Assembly: GCA_964573725.1 (NCBI GenBank)
Contig: CAZNLJ010000007.1
Span: 90,307-154,306, forward strand
Reading direction: 5' to 3'
DNA from: UBA6168 sp964573725
GTDB lineage: Bacteria > Bacteroidota > Bacteroidia > Chitinophagales > Saprospiraceae
DNA length: 64,000 nt
Shown: in pieces, positions 18,078 to 26,672 of the stretch
Numbering within the stretch: position 1 is the stretch's first letter
Layout of the letters: every line of letters starts with the position of its first letter
Program-made: the position numbers and the translations under genes
The notes under the pieces: generated by a model
Seen by the model: the letters and a program-made list of their open reading frames with translations, nothing else
Databases searched by the model: none
What the model was told of the DNA's origin: nothing

Positions 18078-19535
18078 ATGGCGAACGACTGTATACAAGT
18101 TTGGGATAACTGTCTCCAGGTAATCAGGCGGAATATCAACGGACAGAGCTTCAAGACCTGGTTCGAACCGATTCGGCCGGTCCGCCTGGAGAACAATGCC
18201 CTGACGATACAGGTTCCCAACAAGTTTTTCTACGAATGGCTGGAGGAGCATTACGTATCCTTGTTAAAGATGACCATCCGGAAGGAGTTGGGTGACAAGG
18301 GCCGGCTGGAGTACCAGATCCTGACAGCGCCGGCGCAGGTTCAGCGTCAGGTCGTGGCTGCGGTGGCACCGGCATCGGCATCCCCACAGGTAAAGGTGAC
18401 GGTCGGGCCGAAGAAGGAAACCGGCATACCGGCGGGAATCGATACGAATTCCATCAAGAATCCCTTCGTCATACCCGGTATCCGGAAGTTGAGTGTGGAT
18501 CCCCAACTGAATCCGAATTACGTGTTCGATTCCTTCATCGAAGGGGATTGCAACCGGCTGGCCAGGTCCGCCGGGTTCGCCGTGGCGCGCAAGCCGGGTG
18601 GCACCGCCTTCAACCCCTTGGTGATTTTCGGGGAAGTGGGCCTGGGCAAGACCCACCTGGTGCATGCCATCGGCAACGAAGCCCTGCGCCTGCAGCCGAA
18701 CAAGACCGTCCTGTACGTCTCATCGGAGAAGTTCACCAGCCAGATCATCGAATCGATCAAACACAACGCGGTCAACGATTTTGTGAACTTCTACCAGATG
18801 GTGGACGTGCTCATCGTGGACGATATCCAATTCCTGGCCAACAAGCAGAAGACCCAGGAGATTTTCTTTCATATATTCAACCAGTTGCACCAGGGAGGCA
18901 AACAGATCATCCTGACTTCCGACCGGCCGCCCAAGGACCTGGACGGGATGGAGGAGCGGCTGATTTCCCGCTTCAAATGGGGACTCTCGGCCGACCTGCA
19001 GATTCCGGATTACGAAACCCGTGTCGCCATCCTGGAAGCCAAGATGTCCAGGGAGGGCGTCGAGTTGCCTTCCGATGTGGTCGAGTTCATCTGTTACAAC
19101 ATCCAGAACAACATCCGTGAGCTGGAAGGTGTCCTGGTCTCGCTGATTGCCCAATCTTCCCTGAACAACCGGGAAATCGACCTGGACCTGACGAAGGATG
19201 TCATCCGGAATTTCGTCACCCAGATCAACCAGGAAATCACCCTTGATTTCATCAAGAACCTGGTAGCCGAACACTTCGATGTACCGGTCGAGAAACTGGG
19301 CGGGAAGACCCGTAAGCGCCAATTCGTCATCGCCAGGCAGCTGTCCATGTACCTCGCGAAAAACCTGACGGACAAATCCCTGAAGAATATCGGCGAAATG
19401 TTCGGCGGCCGGGACCACAGCACCGTCATTTATTCGGTCAAGACCGTACAAGACCTGATGGAGACGGATCTGGTCTTCAAGGATACGGTGGCGGAACTGG
19501 AGAAGAAAATCCGACTGAGCCTGCTCGAGAAATGA
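18078..19535 (+). CDS. dnaA: Chromosomal replication initiator DnaA
   Basis: 485 residues. Domain I (about 1-90) starts with WDNCLQVIRRNINGQSFKTWF; domain II is a short variable linker; domain III is the AAA+ ATPase with Walker A FGEVGLGKTH and Walker B VLIVDDIQFL; domain IV holds the DnaA-box binding helix with GGRDHSTVIY near residue 448. Length and all signatures are normal. DnaA binds origin boxes and opens the duplex to start replication. No dnaN or recF follows, as is common in this phylum; the next genes are tRNAs. Confidence 0.98.
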   Translation: MANDCIQVWDNCLQVIRRNINGQSFKTWFEPIRPVRLENNALTIQVPNKFFYEWLEEHYVSLLKMTIRKELGDKGRLEYQILTAPAQVQRQVVAAVAPASASPQVKVTVGPKKETGIPAGIDTNSIKNPFVIPGIRKLSVDPQLNPNYVFDSFIEGDCNRLARSAGFAVARKPGGTAFNPLVIFGEVGLGKTHLVHAIGNEALRLQPNKTVLYVSSEKFTSQIIESIKHNAVNDFVNFYQMVDVLIVDDIQFLANKQKTQEIFFHIFNQLHQGGKQIILTSDRPPKDLDGMEERLISRFKWGLSADLQIPDYETRVAILEAKMSREGVELPSDVVEFICYNIQNNIRELEGVLVSLIAQSSLNNREIDLDLTKDVIRNFVTQINQEITLDFIKNLVAEHFDVPVEKLGGKTRKRQFVIARQLSMYLAKNLTDKSLKNIGEMFGGRDHSTVIYSVKTVQDLMETDLVFKDTVAELEKKIRLSLLEK

Positions 19536-19584
19536 CGGGCCTTATCCGTGCCATGATTTTTTTTCCCACGGGGAGAAATATTAT

Positions 19585-19614
19585 TTTGAAATTGTGCGAA
19601 TCCTTATACCTTTG
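19585..19614 (+). promoter_or_regulatory. Promoter of the tRNA pair
   Basis: TTTG at 19585-19588 and TACCTTTG at 19607-19614, 18 bases apart, 26 bases before tRNA-Ser. Good match to the Bacteroidota promoter. Confidence 0.6.
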
Positions 19615-19640
19615 CCGCCGCTTGTTTATTGAAGTCGCCC

Positions 19641-19729
19641 GGTGAGATGGGTGAGTGGCTGAAACCAACGGTTTGCTAAACCGTCGTACTTGGAAACGGG
19701 TACCGAGGGTTCGAATCCCTCTCTCACCG
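19641..19729 (+). tRNA. tRNA-Ser (anticodon GCT)
   Basis: 89 bases. Acceptor stem GGTGAGA pairs with TCTCACC, with a G discriminator. The anticodon stem ACGGT/ACCGT encloses a loop with GCT, reading AGC/AGT serine codons. The long variable arm typical of class II tRNAs and the T-arm GGGTTCGAATCCC are present. The 3' CCA is not encoded. Confidence 0.95.
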
Positions 19730-19762
19730 CATTACTGCAGCCCCGGCAGCGCCGGAGTTGTT

Positions 19763-19837
19763 CGGGGTGTAGCGCAGTCCGGTTAGCGCACCTGCTTTGG
19801 GAGCAGGGGGCCGCAGGTTCGAATCCTGCTACCCCGA
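19763..19837 (+). tRNA. tRNA-Pro (anticodon TGG)
   Basis: 75 bases. Acceptor CGGGGTG pairs with TACCCCG (one G-U), discriminator A. Anticodon stem CCTGC/GCAGG with loop TTTGGGA gives anticodon TGG. The T-arm has GCAGGTTCGAATCCTGC. The 3' CCA is not encoded. It is 33 bases behind tRNA-Ser, and the two are probably one transcript. Confidence 0.95.
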
Positions 19838-19849
19838 CAAAATCCACAA

Positions 19850-19884
19850 GGAGTCATGAAATTCGTTTCATGACTCCTTTTTTG
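19850..19884 (+). terminator. Strong rho-independent terminator of the tRNA transcript
   Basis: A 12-bp perfect stem, GGAGTCATGAAA (19850-19861) with TTTCATGACTCC (19866-19877), closes a TTCG tetraloop and is followed by six T residues. It lies 12 bases past tRNA-Pro. Beyond it, up to 20131, I see no feature. Confidence 0.92.
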
Positions 19885-20131
19885 TTGCCATATCCCAAAT
19901 ATTCACCGGTCCTTCCGGCGTTTTGGGCTCTTCCGGACATAGCCCCATGGGTGCCGACCCGGCAGGCGGGACCCGTGCAATGACAAGCATGACGGACATA
20001 GGAAAACCCGCAGTGGATGGACCTGGTCCGGTGGAAACCGCCGCCCCGGCCGTGTGTCGACCTAATTCCGGGAAGCGGAAACCCCATTCTCCGTAAATTC
20101 TGCGCAACCCATCCGCGTCCGATTCCGATAA

Positions 20132-22396
20132 TCAGCCCCGCTTTGTCCCGGTTCCTAAGAACGGTTGGCGGTACACCCGTTTTCCCGTCGCCTTGTACCA
20201 CGCATTCGCAAGTGCCCCGAAGACAGGCGGGAAGGGCGGTTCGCCCATACCGGTCGGTGCGATCTCGTTTTTCACAAAGTGCACCTCGATGGCTTTCGGT
20301 GCCTCGTTGATGCGGATGAGGCGATACGTATCGAAATTGGACTTGTCCGCCTTCCCGTCCGTGAAGGTCATTTCCCCATAAAGCGCATTGCCGATACCGT
20401 CCGTCACGGCACCTTCGGTCATGTTCACGGCGGCGTCGGGGTTCACCACCACGCCGCAATCCAGGGCACTGGTAACCTTGTGGACGATAGGTTTGCCGTT
20501 TTCAATGGTCAGGTCCAGCACATGCGCCGCATAACTGTTGTGGCAAAAATAGGCGGTGACACCCCGATTCATACCTGCAGGCGGGTTGGCCCAATCCGAC
20601 TTTTCGCGAACCAACTCAAGGACACCGGCATAGCGGGCGGCATCGTAGTCGTTCCTTTCGCCTACCGGGTTCACCTGGGCCCTTTCCAGCAGTTCGAGGC
20701 GCAATTGGATAGGGTCCTTGCCCATGGTCTCCGCCAGTTCGTCAAGGAACGACTGTTCCGCTGCGGCGATGAAATTTGATCTTGGCGCCCGGAAAGCCCC
20801 GATGGTGATGTTCGAGTCGACCTTCCATTCCTCGGCCAGGTAATTGTCGATGGCGCCGGCAGGAAAACGGTTGGCATGGAGCGGGCTTTCGGGGATGCCG
20901 CCTGCCTTCACATGGAAGGCGACCAGTCGCTTGTCATCATCCAGGGCAGCCCGGTAGACGGCGTGGTACGCGGGTCGGTAGATACCATTGGTCATATCGT
21001 CCTCCCGGGTGTAAACCAGTTTCACGGGGGAACTCATCTTTTGTGAGATGAGCGCCGCCTCCACCATATAGTGCGCATAGGCACGACGTCCGAAGCCGCC
21101 GCCCATGCGGGTCAGCTCGATTTCGATATTCTCCACGGGGATGCCCAATCGCGCTGCCAGCGTCTGTTCGGTGATACCGGGGGCTTGCAATGGGCCGGCC
21201 ACTTTCACCCGGTCGCCTTTCACGTCGGCGAAGAAGTTCATCGGCTCCATGCAATTGTGGGCGAGGTGGGGGCAGGTATAGCTCCTTTCGAGAATGACGG
21301 CGGCTTCCTTGAACGCCGATTCCGGGTCGCCGTCGCGCCGGACAATCCGGCCGGGCTTAGCGGCGGCGGCTTCCATTTGCGCGAAATGGTCGGTGCTGTT
21401 TTCCAGTCCGGCGGGCACCGTTACCGTCTGCTTACCGCCCCAACCGGCGACGGTATCCGGGTAGGATGGAAATGGCTCCCATTCGACCTGCAGCGCCTTT
21501 TTCGCCTGCATCACCTCCCAGGTGGAATTCCCGACGATGGCGACCAATTCCGGGAAGGCGTTGGTATCGAACATATTCTTTTCGTAACCTTCGCTGTATG
21601 TCCGAATGGGGAAAACATCCCGGATGCCGGGCATGGCCTTTGCTGCCGAACCGTCTACGGATTTCAATTTCATACCGAATGCGGGCGGATGTTGCACCAT
21701 GGCGATGAGCATGCCGTCCACCTTGTAGTCCAATCCGAACAATGGCTTTCCGGTCACTATTTTCTTACCATCCACGTTTTTCTGCGAATGGCCGATGATC
21801 TTGAAATCTTTCACCGCCTTAAGAACCGGTTGCTCCGGGACGGGAATGTTGGCGGCGGCGGAAGCCATTTCGCCGTAGCCCGCCTGCTTGCCGCTCTTGG
21901 TATGAAAAAGCATTCCGGCTTCGGCGGTGATTTCATCCGTCGGCACCTGCCAGGCTTGTGCCGCCGCCTCGCGGAGCATCTGTCGGGCTGCGGCACCTGC
22001 CTGGCGGAGGGGTTCCCACTTCGACATGATGCCCCGGCTCCCCCCGGTAAACTGCCCGAATGCATCCGGTGGATACCTGGCGGGGTCGTGCGGCGCCTGT
22101 TCCACGATGACGTCCTTCCAGTCGACATCCAGTTCTTCCGCCACAATCATGGGCATGGAAGTCATGACGTTCTGGCCGAACTCCGGGTTGGGCGAGAATA
22201 TGGTGACGACCCCGTTGTCGCCGATTTTCAGGTAAGCGTTGATATCGAACCATTCCCGGGGCATCGTCCGTTCGGCAACTCCGGAGACGTTCTGACAGCC
22301 GGAGAGCCAGTTGATGCCGATGACCATGCCGCCCCCGGCAAGGATTGAGTGACGGAGGAAGTCGCGGCGGTCGATTGAATTACGGTTGGTTGTCAT
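20132..22396 (-). CDS. Isoquinoline 1-oxidoreductase-type molybdopterin subunit (second copy)
   Basis: 754 residues. Large, molybdenum-cofactor-binding subunit of an xanthine-oxidase-family hydroxylase of the IorB type, here exported. The N-terminus has a twin-arginine signal, RRDFLRHSILAGGG, with Cys in WLSGCQ as a possible lipidation site. The family segments RMGGGFGRRAYAHY and RAPRSNFIAAAEQSFLDE are present, and so is the C-terminal GMGEPPFPP, whose Glu is the conserved catalytic base. It lies 42 bases behind a close paralog and uses the same 2Fe-2S subunit gene upstream. The natural substrate (N-heterocycle or aldehyde) is unknown. Confidence 0.9.
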   Translation of the reverse strand: MTTNRNSIDRRDFLRHSILAGGGMVIGINWLSGCQNVSGVAERTMPREWFDINAYLKIGDNGVVTIFSPNPEFGQNVMTSMPMIVAEELDVDWKDVIVEQAPHDPARYPPDAFGQFTGGSRGIMSKWEPLRQAGAAARQMLREAAAQAWQVPTDEITAEAGMLFHTKSGKQAGYGEMASAAANIPVPEQPVLKAVKDFKIIGHSQKNVDGKKIVTGKPLFGLDYKVDGMLIAMVQHPPAFGMKLKSVDGSAAKAMPGIRDVFPIRTYSEGYEKNMFDTNAFPELVAIVGNSTWEVMQAKKALQVEWEPFPSYPDTVAGWGGKQTVTVPAGLENSTDHFAQMEAAAAKPGRIVRRDGDPESAFKEAAVILERSYTCPHLAHNCMEPMNFFADVKGDRVKVAGPLQAPGITEQTLAARLGIPVENIEIELTRMGGGFGRRAYAHYMVEAALISQKMSSPVKLVYTREDDMTNGIYRPAYHAVYRAALDDDKRLVAFHVKAGGIPESPLHANRFPAGAIDNYLAEEWKVDSNITIGAFRAPRSNFIAAAEQSFLDELAETMGKDPIQLRLELLERAQVNPVGERNDYDAARYAGVLELVREKSDWANPPAGMNRGVTAYFCHNSYAAHVLDLTIENGKPIVHKVTSALDCGVVVNPDAAVNMTEGAVTDGIGNALYGEMTFTDGKADKSNFDTYRLIRINEAPKAIEVHFVKNEIAPTGMGEPPFPPVFGALANAWYKATGKRVYRQPFLGTGTKRG

Positions 22397-22438
22397 GGTG
22401 CGGTTGTTTTAACAGGGCGGTGTAAGTGGAGGTTTGAA

Positions 22439-24688
22439 TCAACCCATCCCTGCCGGATTTTCCAGGAAAGGTTGGTGATAGAACCGCTTGCCCGTCGCCC
22501 GGTAGAGTGCATTGGCCAAAGCCCCCAGGACCGGCGGGAAGGGTGGTTCTCCCAAGCCTGTCGGGGGCAATTCACTTTTGACAAAATGTACCTGAATGGA
22601 CTTGGGTGCCTCGTTATGGCGCAGCATGCGGTACTTGTCAAAATTACTTTTTTCGGGGACGCCGTCCCGGAATGCCATATGGCCGTAGCGTGCATTGCCG
22701 ATACCGTCCACCATGCATCCCTCGACGAGGTTGGTGGCGGCGTCGGGATTGACGACGATGCCGCAGTCAACGGCACAATGTACCTGTCGAACGACGGGCT
22801 TCCCGTTTTCCAGGACCAAATCCAGGTCTTGCGCCACGTAGGAGTCGTGGCAGAAGTAGGCGGAAACGCCCCTGGCGAGCCCTTCCGTTCCCTTCCCCCA
22901 ATCGGACTTTTCCCGCACCAGTTCCAGCACCCCGGCATAGCGGTCGGCATCGTAGTCGTTGTCCTTTCCGACGGGGTTCGTCTTCGCCCGGTCCAATAAT
23001 TCGAGCCGGAAGGCGATGGGGTCCTTACCGGCGGCTTCCGCCACTTCGTCGAGGAAGGACTGCTCGGCCGCCGCCATGAAATTGGAACGGGGTGCCCGGA
23101 ACGAGCCTACCGTAATATTGGTATCGATTGTCCATTCCTCGGCCAGGTAGTTGTCGATGGTACCGGCGGGAAAACGGTTTGCGTACAAGGGGCTTTCCGG
23201 GATGCCGCCCGTTTTCTGATGGTAAGCGACCAGGTTGTTGCCGGCATCCAAGGCCGCCCGGAACACGGCATGATAGGCCGGCCTGTAGATTCCCGCGGTC
23301 ATGTCGTCTTCCCGGGTGTAGAGGAGCTTGACGGGCGCATTCATGCTTTGTGAGATGAGCGCCGCCTCCAACGCCCAATGGGCATAGGAGCGCCTGCCAT
23401 ATCCCCCGCCGAGTCGGGTCATTTGAATATCAATCTTTTCCGGCGGCATCCCGAGGCGGGCGGAGAGCGCTTTTTCGGTAAATTCGGGCTTTTGCAATGG
23501 TCCGGCCAGCTCCGCCTTATCTGCCGTCACGTGGGCGAAGAAATTCATCGGTTCCATGCAATTGTGGGCGAGGAAAGGGGCGGTGTAGGTGCGTTCGATG
23601 ACTTTGGCAGCTGTTTTGAAAGCGGCTTCCGGGTTGCCGTCCTTGCGGACGACCTTTGCCGGTCTTGCTGCCATTTCAGCCATCCTTTCAATATGTGCGG
23701 AGGTGCTTTCTAGTCCGGCGGGGGTATGTACGTCCATGTCCCGCCCCAGGCGGTCGATGGTTTCCGTTTTGGCGGCGATAGGTTCGAATTCCAATTTCAG
23801 TGCTTTCCGGGCATTCATCACCTCCCAGGTCGAATTCCCTACGACGGCCACGACCTCGGGAAAGGAGATTGTATCGAAAAACTGTTTCTTATAATCGTCG
23901 TTCAGGACTTTGATGGTGAAAACATCCCTGATTCCGGGCATCGCGCGGGCCGCCGTATCGTCTACGGACTTCAGCCGCAGTCCAAACGCCGGCGGATGCA
24001 CGACCATGGCGATGAGCATTCCTTCCCGTTGGATGTCGATGCCGAAGAGCGGTTTACCGGTCACGATTTTCGGACCATCCACATTTTTGCGGGATGTGCC
24101 GACGATCTTGAAATCCTGGACGTCCTTCAGCCGGACTTCCTCCGGAACGGGGGTGTTGGCGGCAGCGGAGGCGATTTCGCCATAGCCCATTGACTTTCCG
24201 CTCTTGTCGTGATACAAGACGCCTGCTTGGGTGGTGACTTCGCCAAGGGGGACATTCCAGTACTGAGCCGCCGCTTGCCGCAGCATATGCCTTGCCGAAG
24301 CACCTGCCATGCGAAGTGTCTGCCACCCTTGCCGCAGGGCTTGGCTTCCCCCGATGAATTGCCGGGAAAAATGTTCCGTATCCAAAGGCGCCTGCTCCAC
24401 GACGACATTTTTCCAATCCACGTCGAGTTCCTCGGCTACGATCATGGGCATGGAGGTTTTCACGTTTTGTCCGCCCTCCGGGTTGGGTAACAGGATGGTG
24501 ACGGCACCATTCTCACCGATTTTCAGGAAACCGTTGAGCTTGGACCACGCCTTGGGTATGGCGGGCGTATCCTTGCCGGAAGGTTTGCAACCTGCCAACC
24601 AATTGAAGCCGAGCATCATGCCGCCACCCGTCAATGCGGTCGCTTTCAGGAAGGAACGCCTGCCGAATGTTGTTCTTACGAGTGTCAT
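22439..24688 (-). CDS. Isoquinoline 1-oxidoreductase-type molybdopterin subunit (first copy)
   Basis: 749 residues from the ATG complementary to 24686-24688, which places the Tat motif GRRSFLKATALTGGG at residues 8-22, with WLAGCK as a possible lipobox. Same family as the downstream gene: RLGGGYGRRSYAHW, RAPRSNFMAAAEQSFLDE and GLGEPPFPP with the catalytic Glu. The two copies are nearly colinear over the whole length and are most similar in the C-terminal half. Second gene in the order 2Fe-2S subunit, copy 1, copy 2. It is probably periplasmic, folded with its cofactors in the cytoplasm before Tat export. Confidence 0.9.
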   Translation of the reverse strand: MTLVRTTFGRRSFLKATALTGGGMMLGFNWLAGCKPSGKDTPAIPKAWSKLNGFLKIGENGAVTILLPNPEGGQNVKTSMPMIVAEELDVDWKNVVVEQAPLDTEHFSRQFIGGSQALRQGWQTLRMAGASARHMLRQAAAQYWNVPLGEVTTQAGVLYHDKSGKSMGYGEIASAAANTPVPEEVRLKDVQDFKIVGTSRKNVDGPKIVTGKPLFGIDIQREGMLIAMVVHPPAFGLRLKSVDDTAARAMPGIRDVFTIKVLNDDYKKQFFDTISFPEVVAVVGNSTWEVMNARKALKLEFEPIAAKTETIDRLGRDMDVHTPAGLESTSAHIERMAEMAARPAKVVRKDGNPEAAFKTAAKVIERTYTAPFLAHNCMEPMNFFAHVTADKAELAGPLQKPEFTEKALSARLGMPPEKIDIQMTRLGGGYGRRSYAHWALEAALISQSMNAPVKLLYTREDDMTAGIYRPAYHAVFRAALDAGNNLVAYHQKTGGIPESPLYANRFPAGTIDNYLAEEWTIDTNITVGSFRAPRSNFMAAAEQSFLDEVAEAAGKDPIAFRLELLDRAKTNPVGKDNDYDADRYAGVLELVREKSDWGKGTEGLARGVSAYFCHDSYVAQDLDLVLENGKPVVRQVHCAVDCGIVVNPDAATNLVEGCMVDGIGNARYGHMAFRDGVPEKSNFDKYRMLRHNEAPKSIQVHFVKSELPPTGLGEPPFPPVLGALANALYRATGKRFYHQPFLENPAGMG

Positions 24689-24778
24689 GATCACTGGTTG
24701 AATGCTGAAGAGAGAAGGGGCCATGCCGCTATGCGCGACAGGCCGTCAGGTCCAATTGCAGGACCCGACGTCCACTCA

Positions 24779-25231
24779 TTACCGCGCGGCCGTCTTGATC
24801 GCCGCCTTGATGCGTACGTAAGTGCCGCAGCGGCAGATGTTACCGTGCATGGCCGCTTCAATGGCTTCGTCATCCGGGTTGGGATTGGCTTTCAGGAAAG
24901 CGGTGGCATTCATGATCTGCCCGGTCTGGCAGTATCCGCATTGCGCCACATCGTGTTCCAGCCATGCCTTTTGCACCGGGTGGTCGCCGTTCTCGGAGAG
25001 GCCTTCTATGGTTGTGACTTCCTGGTTGCCGACCTGGGAGACAGGTAACATGCAGGAGCGCATGGCCACGTCGCAGAGGTGGATGGTGCAGGCTCCGCAT
25101 TGTGCGATTCCGCAGCCGTATTTCGTGCCTGTGAGGTCGAGGTGGTCCCGCAGCACCCACAGCATGGGGGTCGCTGGGTCGACGTCCACCGTTTGGGACT
25201 TGCCATTGATGTTAAGCTTGAAACTTGCCAT
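24779..25231 (-). CDS. 2Fe-2S subunit of the molybdenum hydroxylase (IorA type)
   Basis: 150 residues. Carries both [2Fe-2S] sites of this subunit family: a plant-ferredoxin-type set in CGIAQCGACTIHLC plus a downstream Cys, and the second set in CGYCQTGQIMNA and CRCGTYVRIKAA. It moves electrons from the Mo centre to an outside acceptor. It has no signal of its own, so it probably hitch-hikes through Tat with a large subunit. First gene of the operon; 90 bases separate it from the first large subunit. Confidence 0.95.
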   Translation of the reverse strand: MASFKLNINGKSQTVDVDPATPMLWVLRDHLDLTGTKYGCGIAQCGACTIHLCDVAMRSCMLPVSQVGNQEVTTIEGLSENGDHPVQKAWLEHDVAQCGYCQTGQIMNATAFLKANPNPDDEAIEAAMHGNICRCGTYVRIKAAIKTAAR

Positions 25232-25663
25232 ACTATTCGAATTGTCCGGGTTTGGAAATTATTCCCTGAGATTGCATAGAGCGATGCAAAATAAGGAACG
25301 GCAAATGGGTCGGCGGCAATATCCGACAAGTAATAAATGACGAAAATCAAATAATGTGATGGGCTGCCGGGTCCCATATCGCGTTTCGCGGTTCGATGCC
25401 CAATATCATGCGTATTGTTTCGGCCCCGGATATCTTCCTTCGAGATGAAATCCGTGTAAGAGGCCGAACTGGAGCGCAGCACCAGAAGCCTGATGCTAGG
25501 ATACCAGGCGGGCTTTCAATTATCCTGCTGGCCGTAGGGCAAAGATCGCCCAATTTATCCACCCACTTGTTACACGGATTACGGATTTACCTACCAATGA
25601 TACAGGCCGGCTGCCACCTGCCGGATTGGGTGCTTATTTTTACCCGAAAGCAAGAACCCGCGC
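25232..25663. other. 432-base intergenic region between the hydroxylase operon and the broken AraC gene
   Basis: No gene is supportable here. It should hold the promoter of the leftward hydroxylase operon and the former AraC gene's promoter, but I find no element with good spacing. One near-DnaA-box sequence (TTATCCACC at 25555-25563) is taken as chance. Confidence 0.4.
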
Positions 25664-26637
25664 ATGAAGAAGGTACATGAATTTACGACCATACACGAAT
25701 ACAACGCCGCCTTGGGTGTCGAGACCCTGCACCCTTTGGTCGGCGTGATTGATTTTTCCAGGGCGACCCCGCAAGAAGTCCGGGTCGGTACCGACTTTTT
25801 CAGCCTGGGGTTCTATGGTGTTTTCCTGAAGGAAGGTCCGCAATGCATCCGGCATTACGGGCGGAAAAGCTATGACTATCAGGATGGCACGCTCGTGTTC
25901 CTTGCGCCGGGACAGGTCGTGGGTATTGTGCGGGAAGCCTTGCCCCCCCGTTGCAGGGCCATGCGCTGTTGTTCCATCCGGACTTGACCTTACGTTCTTC
26001 GCTGAGCCGTAGCATGTCTGATTATGCCTATTTCTCCTACGAAGTAAATGAGGCACTGCATATTTCCGAGCGGGAAAGGCGAATCGTACTCGACTGTTTT
26101 TCCATGATTGAGCATGAATTGGAACGTGGCGTCGACACCCACGGCAAGAAACTCATCACCTACTCCATCGAGTTGCTCCTGAACTACTGCGTGCGTTTTT
26201 ACGACCGCCAGTTCATGACGAGGGACCATATGCACAGGGGCATCCTGGAGAAATTCGAGCGGCTGCTGGACGACTATCTCCAATCGGAAAAGCCGCAGGA
26301 AAACGGACTGCCGACGGTGGCTTATTTCGCCGGGCAACTCCATTTGTCGGCCAATTATTTCGGGGACCTCATCCTGGTGGCTGTTCCGTCATTTTTTCGG
26401 GCCTCCTTTCTACCTGCATGCCGAAGAGTACCTATTTTGTGCAGCCAAAGCAAAGGATACAGGATGCGGAAAAGCCTGCCTCCGGTCAGTTGGGTGGGCA
26501 GGACTACATACGGTCCGGAACCGGGTGTCGTGCGCAGTGCCGAAAACGGCCACCTTACGGCAGGTAAGATGAGTGGGGTCGACTACTTTCGTCCCCACAA
26601 GGGAAATTCCCGGCTCAGGCTAGCCTGCTGTCCATGA
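25664..26637 (+). pseudogene. AraC-type transcription regulator, frameshifted and missing its DNA-binding domain
   Basis: Two overlapping frames make up one AraC-like sensor domain. Frame one (from the ATG at 25664) runs through FFSLGFYGVFLKEG and TLVFLAPGQVVGIV, then ends prematurely. The second frame picks up with LQGHALLFHPDL, SYEVNEALHISERER and LHLSANYFGDLI. The switch occurs at a run of seven C residues (25943-25949); eight would restore the frame. In addition, after LSANYFGDLI (about 26375) the expected roughly 80 residues with the two helix-turn-helix motifs are absent and the remaining codons are unrelated. Such regulators often sit beside operons like the hydroxylase operon on its left, so that operon may have lost its control. 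Confidence 0.75.
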
Positions 26638-26672
26638 GCCGGCAATTTCGGAACCGAAATACCGATTTACGC

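Noticed and set aside
25555..25563. DnaA-box-like TTATCCACC
   Set aside because: Single copy with one mismatch, far from dnaA; chance occurrence expected.
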